Notes under the pieces: model-generated | The model's input: the letters and a program-made list of their open reading frames with translations, nothing else | Told to the model about the DNA's origin: nothing | Databases searched by the model: none | Source: MWEI01 sp964600235 | GTDB lineage: Bacteria > Desulfobacterota > Desulfomonilia > UBA1062 | Direction of reading: 5' to 3' | NCBI GenBank assembly: GCA_964600235.1 | Contig: CAZRIV010000008.1 | Coordinates: 119,873 to 183,872, forward strand | DNA: 64,000 nt | Program-made: the position numbers and the translations under genes | Part shown: piece by piece, positions 1 to 8,178 of the stretch | Layout: every line of letters begins with the position of its first letter | How positions within the stretch are numbered: the first letter of the stretch is position 1

Positions 1-1
1 C

Positions 2-367
2 GTTGCCGCAATGGTACTCTCCCAGTCGCCGGATATGGGGTACAAGTCACTCAGAGAGGCCATTTTGAATTCAGCAACAAAGGTCCCCAGCGCGGGCTCG
101 AGCATGGTTGCATCCGGCGGGTGCGTGAATGCATACGAGGCGCTCCTTGCCGAGTCTGACTCAGACTCATCGACAAAGGTGGCGCAGGAACCCTCGCAGA
201 CAACGGATACTCAAGAAGCGGGAGAGGGATCTTCCGGCGGCAGCAGCGGCGGCGGATGTCTTATCGAGACGGCTCACGGCGCCCAAGGATCTTGGGCAAC
301 AGCCCTACTCCTGATCATGATTTCGATAGTCTTGTTCCAGGTCGGTCGGAGGAAGGATCTGGAATAG
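2..367 (+). CDS. Subtilisin-like (S8) serine peptidase, C-terminal fragment with membrane anchor
   Basis: The reading frame is open from the window edge, so the start and the catalytic Asp and His lie outside. The first ~45 residues match the end of a subtilase domain: a V-A-A-M-V-L-S-Q helix, as follows the catalytic Ser, then LREAILNSATKVP and the typical closing SGGCVNAYEALL. A low-complexity Ser/Thr/Glu linker follows, then a Gly/Ser stretch with GGGCLIETAHG. This resembles the short Cys-containing C-terminal sorting signals found before a last membrane helix. A hydrophobic segment (ATALLLIMISIVLFQV) and a basic GRRKDLE tail end the protein. I infer an exported protease whose C-terminus is anchored or processed. 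The family call is good; the sorting-signal reading is inference. Confidence 0.75.
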   Translation, partial: VAAMVLSQSPDMGYKSLREAILNSATKVPSAGSSMVASGGCVNAYEALLAESDSDSSTKVAQEPSQTTDTQEAGEGSSGGSSGGGCLIETAHGAQGSWATALLLIMISIVLFQVGRRKDLE

Positions 368-378
368 CCTATACCCCC

Positions 379-404
379 AGCCCCCCCTCAGGTGGGGGGG
401 GGCT
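379..404. terminator. G/C-run hairpin between convergent genes
   Basis: AG plus seven C pairs with seven or more G plus CT around an eight-base loop, giving a 9-bp stem. It lies 12 bp after the stop of the subtilase fragment and before the end of the convergent thiolase gene. A second C run and TTTT follow at 406-416. It is probably a bidirectional terminator; the T tract does not directly abut the stem, so this is moderate. Confidence 0.5.
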
Positions 405-440
405 ACCCCCCCTTTTAGCTCACCTGTCATTTCTTATTTT

Positions 441-1733
441 TTACCCTACCAGCTCAATAGCCATTGCCATGCCCATGCCGCCGCCGATGCACAGCGATGC
501 CATGCCGAGGCCAACGCTACGCCTCTTCATCTCGTTCATCAGGGCAACGATCAAGCGGGCCCCGGTGCAGCCAATGGGATGGCCGATGGAGATTGCAGAG
601 CCATTCACATTCGTAATGGCCCAGTCCAGGTTCAGTTCTCGCATGCAGGCAATGGCCTGGGACGCAAAGGCCTCGTTCACCTCGAGTAGTCCATAGTCCT
701 TCACCGCTGTCTTGGTGATCTTCAGGAGCTTCCTTACTGCAGGGATAGGCCCGAGACCCATGTAGGAGGGGTCCACCCCGCCTGATGCATAACCTTTGAT
801 CCTTGCAATGGGCTTGAGACCCAGTTCCTTGGCCCTGTCTTCACTCATGATCAGAAATGCTGCAGCGGCATCGTTGATGCCCGATGCATTGCCCGCCGTC
901 ACGGTGCCGTCTTTCTTGAAGACCGTGGCAAGCTTGCCCATCTTTTCCAAAGTGGTGTCCATGGGCCGCTCATCCGTGTCAAAGATGAGGGGGTCGCCCT
1001 TTTTCTGGGGGATCTTCACGGGTACGATCTCACCTTTAAGGATGCCTGACTTTATGGCCGCACGTGCTCGGTTGTGGCTGTCAAGGCCCATGGCATCCTG
1101 TTCGGCCCTTGTGATGCCGTACTTCTCAGCTATGTTCTCGGCCGTGACACCCATGTGGTAGCCGTAAAAAATCTCATAGAGACCGTCAAACACCATAAGG
1201 TCCGTGGTCTTGCCGTAGGGCATGTCCATGCGGTGTCCCCAGCGGGCGTTGGGCAGCGCTATGGGCACGCTGCTCATGTTTTCCATGCCGCCGGCAATGA
1301 CCGTCTGGTTGTCGCCCGCCTTGATGGATGCTGCAGCCAAGGCAATGGCCTTCATGCCGGATGCGCATACCTTGTTGATGGAGAATGCGGGCGTCTCTTT
1401 AGGCAGTCCTGCCATGACCATGGCCTGCCTGGCAGGATTCTGGCCCTGGCCGGCCTGAAGTACATTGCCCATGATCACTTCATCGATGGTGATGCCCTTG
1501 AGGTCTTTGGACCAGCCGGAATACTTCTCTTCTATTGCCGAGAGCCCTGCACCCTTGAAGGTATCAGGCGCATCATCCCTGCTCGATGCCGAGACCTCGG
1601 GTCTGAGTCCATTCCTGGAGAGCACTTCATGGATAACAAGCGCGCCGAGCTCCTTGGCAGGGATGTCCTTCAATGACCCGCCGAAACTGCCTACAGCTGT
1701 CCTTACTCCATCGACGATCACCACATTTGCCAT
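441..1733 (-). CDS. Thiolase family protein (acetyl-CoA acetyltransferase type)
   Basis: It condenses or cleaves 3-ketoacyl-CoA with CoA; acetoacetyl-CoA thiolase is the likeliest role beside the other acyl-CoA genes of this genome. The nucleophile sits in NKVCASGMK (Cys123). The C-terminal His is in GHPIGCTGAR (about His385) and the second catalytic Cys in SLCIGGGMG (about Cys415). The protein is 430 aa, while the family is usually near 393. The excess is an insertion of about 34 residues (roughly 46-79) before DEVIMGNVLQAGQGQNP, so Cys123 replaces the usual Cys near 88. The ATG has a strong GGAGGTGG ribosome site. It is a single gene, convergent with the subtilase fragment. The exact substrate chain length cannot be read from the sequence. 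Confidence 0.92.
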   Translation of the reverse strand: MANVVIVDGVRTAVGSFGGSLKDIPAKELGALVIHEVLSRNGLRPEVSASSRDDAPDTFKGAGLSAIEEKYSGWSKDLKGITIDEVIMGNVLQAGQGQNPARQAMVMAGLPKETPAFSINKVCASGMKAIALAAASIKAGDNQTVIAGGMENMSSVPIALPNARWGHRMDMPYGKTTDLMVFDGLYEIFYGYHMGVTAENIAEKYGITRAEQDAMGLDSHNRARAAIKSGILKGEIVPVKIPQKKGDPLIFDTDERPMDTTLEKMGKLATVFKKDGTVTAGNASGINDAAAAFLIMSEDRAKELGLKPIARIKGYASGGVDPSYMGLGPIPAVRKLLKITKTAVKDYGLLEVNEAFASQAIACMRELNLDWAITNVNGSAISIGHPIGCTGARLIVALMNEMKRRSVGLGMASLCIGGGMGMAMAIELVG

Positions 1734-1880
1734 ATTACCACCTCCACTTAGGATGTCTTTTTTAGGTTACTCCTTTGACTATTTCATAAGACACCATACT
1801 TGGCAAGGATGGATTAGCCTTGATTCCGTATTTGGAAAGCCCTCTGTGGGCTGCAAAATAATCCTGGATAAACAAACCGC

Positions 1881-1907
1881 AAAATGGCCCGAATAAACGA
1901 TGGGGCC
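1881..1907. repeat. Single arm related to the palindromic repeat family
   Basis: This stretch reads AAAATGGCCCGAATAAACGATGG and closely matches the outer end of the palindromes at 5839-5913 and especially 57403-57475, whose right flank read backwards is AAAATTGGCCTGAACAAACGATGG. No opposite arm is seen here. It lies in the 242-bp gap between the thiolase and xerC starts. I read it as a decayed or solo end of the same element. Confidence 0.45.
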
Positions 1908-1940
1908 GGTAATACGCCCGCGCAAGACCCCACCGCAACC

Positions 1941-1969
1941 TTGATAAAATCAGGCCCAGGGTGTAAGTT
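1941..1969 (+). promoter_or_regulatory. Possible promoter of the xerC-hslVU operon
   Basis: TTGATA is followed after 17 bp by TAAGTT, only six bases before the xerC ATG. If used, transcription would begin at or beside the start codon, and no Shine-Dalgarno sequence is visible before that ATG. The -10 match is weak, so this is tentative. Confidence 0.25.
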
Positions 1970-1975
1970 CGCTGC

Positions 1976-2854
1976 ATGGATCTGGATTATAAGTCCCTGC
2001 TGAACCGCTATGCCCTTATCCTGCTCGACAACAAGGGATTTTCCGGGGAGACATACCGGGCATACCTGGGTGACACGAGGCATTTCATCACCTTTATCAC
2101 CGACCGGGGAGGTTCCATCCCCGACCGTGCCATGGTGCGCTCCTACATGATGAATCTCCGGTCCAACTACTCACGGGCATCGGTCAACCGAAAACTGAGC
2201 GCATTGAAAGGGTTTTTCGACTATGTGATGACATCCACAGGGCTTCCCATGAATCCCTTCGGCCACGTGAGGTCTCTCAAGCACCAGGAAAGCCTGCCGC
2301 AGTTCCTGAGCCACGACGAGGTGTTCGACCTCATCGATACGGTTATAGAACCACGGGACAGGGCCATTTTGGAGCTCCTCTACTCTACGGGCATCAGGGT
2401 GGGCGAGGCTGAGGTTATGAAGTGCTGTGATGTGGACATGCAGAAAGGCTTTATCATGGTTACAGGCAAGGGCTCCAAGCAGCGGTATGTGCCCATAGGT
2501 GACAGGGCCATGACCTCCATCAGCGCATATTTGAGGACACGTGGCATACACGACCCCATCTACTGCACAGAGCCGCTATTTCTCAACAGCAGGGGTGGGC
2601 CAATGCGCTCACGCAGCATCAGACGCATCATATACCAGTGGTCACTGCAGGCGGCACTGGCACGGCACGTGAGCCCCCATGTCATCAGGCACACCTTTGC
2701 AAGCCACCTGCTGGATGCAGGGGCCGATCTAAGGTCCATCCAGGAAATGCTCGGCCATGCAAGCCTGTCGACCACCCAGCGTTACACGCACTTGAGTGTG
2801 GACAAACTCATGGATGTATACGATAAAGCTCATCCGAGGGCAAAGGAGGGATGA
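1976..2854 (+). CDS. xerC: Tyrosine recombinase XerC/XerD type
   Basis: Site-specific recombinase that resolves chromosome dimers at dif with FtsK. All six catalytic positions are present: Arg141 (STGIRVGE), Lys165 (TGKGSKQ), His235 and Arg238 (SPHVIRH), His261 (MLGHASL) and Tyr270 (TQRYTHL). An N-terminal SAM-like core-binding domain covers about residues 5-90. The length of 292 aa is normal for Xer proteins. The stop overlaps the hslV start, so it heads a xerC-hslV-hslU unit, the same order as codV-clpQ-clpY in Bacillus subtilis. This favours a housekeeping Xer protein over a mobile-element integrase. The start is not supported by a ribosome site. XerC and XerD cannot be told apart from sequence alone. 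Confidence 0.9.
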   Translation: MDLDYKSLLNRYALILLDNKGFSGETYRAYLGDTRHFITFITDRGGSIPDRAMVRSYMMNLRSNYSRASVNRKLSALKGFFDYVMTSTGLPMNPFGHVRSLKHQESLPQFLSHDEVFDLIDTVIEPRDRAILELLYSTGIRVGEAEVMKCCDVDMQKGFIMVTGKGSKQRYVPIGDRAMTSISAYLRTRGIHDPIYCTEPLFLNSRGGPMRSRSIRRIIYQWSLQAALARHVSPHVIRHTFASHLLDAGADLRSIQEMLGHASLSTTQRYTHLSVDKLMDVYDKAHPRAKEG

Positions 2855-3384
2855 TGGAGATCCACGGAACCACCATACTGTGCGTGAGAAAATCAGGCAA
2901 GGTCGTGCTCGCCGGCGACGGCCAGGTGACCATGAACAATGTGATCCTCAAAGCCGGGGCCAAGAAGGTGAGAAAAATCTATGAAAATAAAGTGCTGGCA
3001 GGCTTTGCCGGTTCCACCTCGGATGCCTTTACTCTTTTCGAGCGCTTCGAGGACAAGCTCAAGGAATACCGGGGCAATCTCACCCGGGCCGCCGTGGAGA
3101 TGGGGAAAGACTGGAGGACGGATCGGGTGCTCAGGAGGCTGGAGGCGCTCATGATCGTGGCGGATACATCCAGCACCTTCATCCTGTCAGGCTCCGGCGA
3201 TGTGGTGGAGCCCGATGACGACGTCTGCGGCATAGGTTCTGGCGGCCAGTATGCCTTTGCCGCGGCAAAGGCCCTTTTGAGGCATACAGGGCTCGACGCC
3301 AAAGACATTGCGTCTCATGCCATGGAGATCGCATCCGAAATCTGCATCTATACAAACAAAGCCGTACACTACGAGGAATTGTAA
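2851..3384 (+). CDS. hslV: HslV, ATP-dependent protease catalytic subunit
   Basis: Proteasome-like threonine peptidase that forms two stacked hexameric rings and degrades proteins unfolded by HslU. After an MMEIHG leader the mature protein starts at TTILCVR, the conserved N-terminal catalytic Thr. AGDGQVTM and GFAGSTSDAF are family signatures, and the length of 177 aa is standard. Two consecutive ATG codons are possible starts, with GGAGGG just upstream, and the start overlaps the xerC stop (ATGATG). The stop overlaps the hslU start by one base, which implies tight translational coupling. Confidence 0.96.
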   Translation: MMEIHGTTILCVRKSGKVVLAGDGQVTMNNVILKAGAKKVRKIYENKVLAGFAGSTSDAFTLFERFEDKLKEYRGNLTRAAVEMGKDWRTDRVLRRLEALMIVADTSSTFILSGSGDVVEPDDDVCGIGSGGQYAFAAAKALLRHTGLDAKDIASHAMEIASEICIYTNKAVHYEEL

Positions 3385-4694
3385 TGAGCAGCCTGACACC
3401 CAAACAGATCGTCACCGAGCTCGACCGCTACATTGTCGGCCAGGACAAGGCCAAACGCGCAGTGGCCATTTCGCTCAGGAACCGCTGGAGACGCCAGATG
3501 GTCGCTCCTGAGATGAAAGACGACATCTACCCAAAGAACATCATCCTCATAGGCCCCACCGGGGTCGGCAAGACCGAGATCGCCCGCAGGCTTGCCAAAC
3601 TCGCAGGCGCGCCCTTCGTCAAGGTCGAGGCCTCCAAGTTCACCGAGGTTGGGTATGTGGGCCGGGATGTGGAGTCCATCATCCGTGACCTCATGAGGAT
3701 GGGCATCCAGATGGTCCAGGCCGAGGAGAGCGAGAAGGTCAAAGCAAAGGCCGCTGAGCTGGCCAAGGAACGCGTCCTCGACTATCTGTTGCCGCCCCAG
3801 AAGGATGCGGAGCTCCATGGCGAGAGCAGGGACAAGCTGAAGAAGATGCTCGAAGAAGGCGCTTTAGACGAGAGGTTCATAGAGGTGGAGTCCCGCGAGA
3901 CCCAGATGCCCACCATCGAGATCTTCTCCGGCCAGGGCCTCGAGGAGATGGGCATCGACTTCAAGGAGATGTTCTCCAATGTCCTGCCGAAGCGCACGCG
4001 CCGCAGGCGCATGAGCGTGAAGGAGGCCCTCGAGTTCATCACCAACCAGGAGGTGGGCCGCCTCATCGACATGGACAAGGTGAACCAGGAGGCGCGCTTC
4101 CGGGTTGAAAACGCAGGGATCGTGTTTATAGACGAGCTCGACAAGATTGCCGGCAGGGAGTCCGGGCGGGGCCCTGACGTATCCCGCGAAGGGGTGCAGC
4201 GGGACCTCTTGCCCATCGTGGAGGGGACCACCGTGAACACCAAGTTCGGACCCGTGAACACGGACCATATCCTGTTCATCGGCGCAGGGGCCTTCCATGT
4301 AAGCAAGCCCTCGGACCTCATACCTGAGCTGCAGGGGCGCTTCCCCATCCGGGAGGAGCTCGACCACCTGAGCAAGGAGGACTTCGTCCGCATCCTCCTG
4401 GAACCGAAAAACGCGCTCATCAAACAGTATCAGGCCCTGCTCGCCACCGAGGGGATCGACCTGGACATTACCGACGATGCCGTCAGGGAGATCGCGGCCA
4501 TTGCCCAGTACATAAACGACCACACCGAGAACATAGGGGCCCGCAGGCTCCATACCGTGCTTGAAAAACTCCTGGAGGAGATCTCCTTTGCATCCAACGA
4601 GCTCTCGGGACCCGTGGTCGTGGACGGGGCGTATGTAAAACAGCGGCTGGAACCGCTCATGAGCCGGGAGGACCTGAGCAGATACATCCTCTAG
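3384..4694 (+). CDS. hslU: HslU, ATPase and unfoldase of the HslVU protease
   Basis: AAA+ Clp/Hsp100 ATPase that unfolds substrates and threads them into HslV in the cytoplasm. Walker A is GPTGVGKTE (about residues 57-65) and Walker B is VFIDELDK. Between them lies the charged intermediate (I) domain. The sensor II/C-terminal region contains IGARRLHTVLEKLLEE. The C-terminus ends in RYIL, the type of tail that docks into HslV pockets. The length of 436 aa is typical. The ATG overlaps the hslV TAA. No clear terminator follows before the next gene, 69 bp on. Confidence 0.96.
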   Translation: MSSLTPKQIVTELDRYIVGQDKAKRAVAISLRNRWRRQMVAPEMKDDIYPKNIILIGPTGVGKTEIARRLAKLAGAPFVKVEASKFTEVGYVGRDVESIIRDLMRMGIQMVQAEESEKVKAKAAELAKERVLDYLLPPQKDAELHGESRDKLKKMLEEGALDERFIEVESRETQMPTIEIFSGQGLEEMGIDFKEMFSNVLPKRTRRRRMSVKEALEFITNQEVGRLIDMDKVNQEARFRVENAGIVFIDELDKIAGRESGRGPDVSREGVQRDLLPIVEGTTVNTKFGPVNTDHILFIGAGAFHVSKPSDLIPELQGRFPIREELDHLSKEDFVRILLEPKNALIKQYQALLATEGIDLDITDDAVREIAAIAQYINDHTENIGARRLHTVLEKLLEEISFASNELSGPVVVDGAYVKQRLEPLMSREDLSRYIL

Positions 4695-4763
4695 CAAGGT
4701 AATAATTCACAGCTGTAAGAACCTGGGCTATATGGTACAAAAACCCCTTACAGAGGGAGATAC

Positions 4764-5735
4764 ATGATCTTAAAAGGAAGATACATCAGTGAAATCGGGG
4801 ACGGGGACCGCGTCAAGGCGGTGTTCCTGGTAACCGAACGCAGGCTGCTCACTGCCCGCAACGGGAAACCCTACGGCAAGATCATCCTGTCCGACAAGAC
4901 CGGTGACATCCTGGGCATGGTATGGGATGAAGCCCAGGAGCAGGTGTCGAACCTCGCCCCGGGCGACGTGGTGGGCGTGAGGGCGAGCGCGGAGTCATAC
5001 GAGAACCGACTCCAGCTCAGGATAGAAAAGATCACCAAGCTTTCCGATCAGGATGTGGACATCACCAGCCTCGTTCCTTCCTCCACCAGGGACACAACGA
5101 CCATGATGGATGAGTTCGAGACAGCCATCGCCGGAATCAGGAACAATCACCTGAGAGTTCTCATCGAACGGGTATTTGCCAGGGAAGGGATAAAAGACGG
5201 GTTCATGAAGGCCCCGGCTGCCAAGGGGATACACCACAACTACATCGGAGGGCTGCTGGAGCATACGCTCTTTGTCCTGAGGGCACTGGACGCTTTACTG
5301 CCTGTCTATGCCCACATGGGCTTCAACCGCGACATGCTCGTGGTCGGTGCGATACTCCACGACCTCGGCAAGATCTATGAATACACCTTTACCAAGATCA
5401 TCGACATAACGCCCATGGGCAGGCTTCTGGGCCACATCTATCTCTCGGCCAGCATAACGGACCAGGAGGCCGCGGCTATTGAGGGCTTCCCCGAAGAACT
5501 CAAGCTCCAGCTCCTCCACATGATCCTCGGCCATCACGGCCAGCTGGAATTCGGCTCCCCCAAGCTCCCCATGACCAAGGAGGCCATATTCCTCCATATG
5601 CTTGACGACCTCGACGCAAAGCTCACAGGAATCTGCTCGATCATTGATGCAACCCCTGAGGAAGAACCGTTTTCTGCGTTTTCGAGCATCTACAACCGGC
5701 ACCTGTATACGAGGATCTACCAGGAAGAGGAATGA
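4764..5735 (+). CDS. YhaM-like OB-fold/HD-domain exoribonuclease
   Basis: The N-terminal ~95 residues look like an OB nucleic-acid-binding fold (KIILSDKTGDILGMVWD, then YENRLQLRIEKI). A metal-dependent HD hydrolase domain follows, with GIHHNYIGGLLEHT (His167) and ILHDLGK (His199-Asp200), then a later HHGQLEF. This two-domain order is that of the 3'-5' exoribonuclease YhaM family (CBF1-like), which trims RNA or single-stranded DNA ends. The ATG has GAGGGAG about seven bases upstream. It is probably read through from hslU or from its own weak promoter. The family assignment is firm, but the natural substrate in this organism is not known. Confidence 0.82.
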   Translation: MILKGRYISEIGDGDRVKAVFLVTERRLLTARNGKPYGKIILSDKTGDILGMVWDEAQEQVSNLAPGDVVGVRASAESYENRLQLRIEKITKLSDQDVDITSLVPSSTRDTTTMMDEFETAIAGIRNNHLRVLIERVFAREGIKDGFMKAPAAKGIHHNYIGGLLEHTLFVLRALDALLPVYAHMGFNRDMLVVGAILHDLGKIYEYTFTKIIDITPMGRLLGHIYLSASITDQEAAAIEGFPEELKLQLLHMILGHHGQLEFGSPKLPMTKEAIFLHMLDDLDAKLTGICSIIDATPEEEPFSAFSSIYNRHLYTRIYQEEE

Positions 5736-5838
5736 TGAGATGAAACAGTCGAAGGCAGGAAACGTCCGCTGAAGACTTTCCTATAAAGGAGACCCACGTA
5801 TAACCTCATGGCAATAGTATAACAGCACGAAAAATTTG

Positions 5839-5913
5839 ACCCGAACAAATGATATATCCGGGCAGGGACAAGCAAATTGCTTGTCCCTGCCCGGATATAT
5901 CATTTGTTCGGGT
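5839..5913. repeat. Perfect palindrome with 37-bp arms and a 1-base loop (family copy A)
   Basis: The left arm (5839-5875) is the exact reverse complement of the right arm (5877-5913) around a single A at 5876. The ends read ACCCGAACAAATGAT and the centre AGCAA-A-TTGCT. A5 precedes the left arm and T5 follows the right arm, so on either strand a very stable hairpin is followed by a T run. It lies between two convergent genes. A second member with equal geometry is at 57403-57475. It could serve as a bidirectional terminator, a mobile repeat, or both. Confidence 0.93.
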
Positions 5914-5976
5914 AAGTTTTTCCTCGTCTGCCTTAACCGCTCTTCCAGGTTATTTCAAGGTCTCTAGAGACACCGA

Positions 5977-7164
5977 TCACCCGCCCCAGCCGGCAAGCCG
6001 TGCCCAGAGCTGCCAGGCGGCATAGGCCTTGAGGTTGCCGTTCAGTGCCTGGGAATGTGCCGCAGAACAGTCGTACCAGTCAACACCCAGGGTATGGACT
6101 GCCTGCCACTCCAAGGCCCAGTTGGCATCCTGTATGCCATCTTCGTTGCTGTCATAATCGCAGTTGTCATTGGGGACCTTATCACCGAAGTAGGCCCCGT
6201 CAGGGTTATAGGACTCGATGTCGGCAAAATCATAGAGAATCTTGTCATTGTCCCTGCAGTACACGCGTATCTGCTCGTTGCGCTCATGCAGATTATCGGT
6301 GAGCCCCGAGCCGTCCAGGTGGCCGGTCATATACACGAATTTCACATGAGGATAATCAGCTTCCAGACCACTCATGAGACCCAGGTAGGTGTCGATGTCC
6401 GCCTCGGACGCCGACGAGACCTGTCCGCACCATGACCAGATGATTACATTGATGTCCGCATGCGAATCCAGATAGGTCCTCGTGGCGCTTGCCCAGGCCG
6501 TACGGTTGGGGTTGCCTAGATCGCTCGCCCCCGAGAAGGGCGTGTCGCGCAGATCAAGCGCCCCGCCGGTTCCGCCGCTGTCAATAGCATAGAGGTCGCC
6601 TTTCCATGAAGAGAGGCCCACCATACCCGTGGTGAGCTGGCTTCCGTGAGATGTATGGCCGTAGGCGATGTGCAGGTCCTGTTTAGCCACGGTGATCCAC
6701 TGCTCGGGGATGGTATCGATCCTGGCATTGGTATGATCGATGATCACGGCACCTGTCACGGGGGTCAAGTTGATATGGCTGGGTGTGGCCGACACCTCAC
6801 TCGATTCTTCGCTTTCTCCACTGTCGTTTGAAGCGGTTACGATATAATAGTAGGGGGTGTCATTCGTCAGACCTTTATGAACATACGGCTTTGTAACATT
6901 CGAGATCTTTGTGCCTGTTGCCTTGGTGACGCCGGGGGTAGTCGACCAGTATAGGTGGTATGACGTGGCACCGGTCACGGCATTCCAGCTCAGGGTATTC
7001 TGAGCGTCCCCGGCCGATGCACTCAAGCCTTCGGGCCTTGCAGGGACCACGGGTTCCGCCGTGCCGTCATGACTGCCCGAACCATTGCAACCCGATGCAG
7101 TGATACCCAGGATCATCAGGCATATTGCCAGAAAGGCAGTGGCATAGCGATGTGATATCATCAT
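5977..7164 (-). CDS. Lipoprotein with a fibronectin type III domain and an unassigned C-terminal domain
   Basis: A signal peptide ends in a lipobox-like ITASGC (Cys26), so the protein is probably lipid-anchored. Residues ~45-130 form an FN3 domain (LSWNAVTGATSYHLYWS, then YYYIVTASNDSGES). The remaining ~260 residues contain YGHTSHGSQL, INVIIWSWCGQVS and YMTGHLDG, with His, Trp and Asp-rich patches. They loosely recall an SGNH-hydrolase-like core, but I could not assign a catalytic triad. RBS GGAGGAG precedes ATGATG at the start. It is a single gene, convergent with the YhaM-like gene. It could be an exported enzyme acting on a polymer or a binding protein; no function is claimed. Confidence 0.7.
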   Translation of the reverse strand: MMISHRYATAFLAICLMILGITASGCNGSGSHDGTAEPVVPARPEGLSASAGDAQNTLSWNAVTGATSYHLYWSTTPGVTKATGTKISNVTKPYVHKGLTNDTPYYYIVTASNDSGESEESSEVSATPSHINLTPVTGAVIIDHTNARIDTIPEQWITVAKQDLHIAYGHTSHGSQLTTGMVGLSSWKGDLYAIDSGGTGGALDLRDTPFSGASDLGNPNRTAWASATRTYLDSHADINVIIWSWCGQVSSASEADIDTYLGLMSGLEADYPHVKFVYMTGHLDGSGLTDNLHERNEQIRVYCRDNDKILYDFADIESYNPDGAYFGDKVPNDNCDYDSNEDGIQDANWALEWQAVHTLGVDWYDCSAAHSQALNGNLKAYAAWQLWARLAGWGG

Positions 7165-7361
7165 GGTTTCTCCTCCTTTTCAGGCCGATTGCATTACAGA
7201 TACCATGTACTTAACGCTTCTGACTAGGAATGCTTGAATGAACTCTTCATTGATTACAAACCTGAAACAATATCAAGCAAAAAGAACTATCAAACCGGTA
7301 AAGCCCCCTCCCGCCACCATCCGCCTTGACCTCATAGGTGCCCTCTGGTAAAGCTCTGTGC

Positions 7362-8177
7362 ATGGATTTATCCCTCATCGAGAATGCAGCCGATCTGCTT
7401 ATCAGAGCAAAGCACGCAGTGGTTCTCACCGGTGCGGGGATATCGACCGAATCCGGAGTTCCTGACTTCAGGTCTCCGGGTGGCATCTGGGAGCGTTATG
7501 ACCCCACCCTCTTCTTTTTTGCCCGCTTTATGGCTGAACCGGATGTGGTCTGGAAATGCCTTATAGAGATGAATACATCGGGCGCGCTTTCCTTGTGGGA
7601 TGCAAAACCGAACAAAGGCCATATGGCCCTTTCGGCCCTGGAGCATATGGGGATCGTCAAGGTGGTCATCACCCAGAATATCGACAACCTCCACCAGAAG
7701 GCGGGCAGTCGGAATGTCATCGAATTCCACGGGAACATGCTCGTTTTCAAATGCATGAAGTGCCAGAGAAAATACGGGTATGAACAGCTTTTGGAGATCA
7801 TCGCAGGCGGCACGACCCTGCCTCCTTTGTGCGAATGCGGAGGCCTCCTGAAACCGGACGCGGTTTTTTTCGGAGAGGCCATCCCGCAAGAGGCCCTGAA
7901 AGATTCCTTCAAGCATGCCCAGGAATGCGATGTGATGCTTGTCATCGGCACCTCGGCACAGATCGAACCGGCAGCGTCACTGCCCATTGTGGCCAAGGGC
8001 ATGCACTCCATGTTCAGAGGCATGGGAAGCCTCGTCCCCAAGAGCACCTGCTATGTCATAGAAATCAACCGGGAGCCCACCCCCCTGTCAAGAGAGGTCT
8101 CGGACTTCCTTATCCAGGGCAGTGCAGGTGAAATCCTCTCGTGCATTATCGAGAGGATTAAGGAAAAGAGAAAGTAA
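7362..8177 (+). CDS. NAD-dependent protein deacylase, Sir2 family
   Basis: Sirtuins remove acyl groups from lysine using NAD, making nicotinamide and O-acyl-ADP-ribose. The NAD fold shows LTGAGISTESGVPDFR. The substrate/NAD pocket motif is QNIDNLHQKAG, the catalytic His lies in EFHGN, and the zinc ribbon is formed by FKCMKCQ and LCECGG. A GTG eight codons upstream (7338) also keeps the frame open. The ATG at 7362 is chosen because homology starts just after it; neither has a strong ribosome site. It is followed by the AroE-like gene after one base. In an organism rich in acyl-CoA thioesters, deacylation of chemically acylated enzymes is a plausible role (inference). Confidence 0.9.
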   Translation: MDLSLIENAADLLIRAKHAVVLTGAGISTESGVPDFRSPGGIWERYDPTLFFFARFMAEPDVVWKCLIEMNTSGALSLWDAKPNKGHMALSALEHMGIVKVVITQNIDNLHQKAGSRNVIEFHGNMLVFKCMKCQRKYGYEQLLEIIAGGTTLPPLCECGGLLKPDAVFFGEAIPQEALKDSFKHAQECDVMLVIGTSAQIEPAASLPIVAKGMHSMFRGMGSLVPKSTCYVIEINREPTPLSREVSDFLIQGSAGEILSCIIERIKEKRK

Positions 8178-8178
8178 C

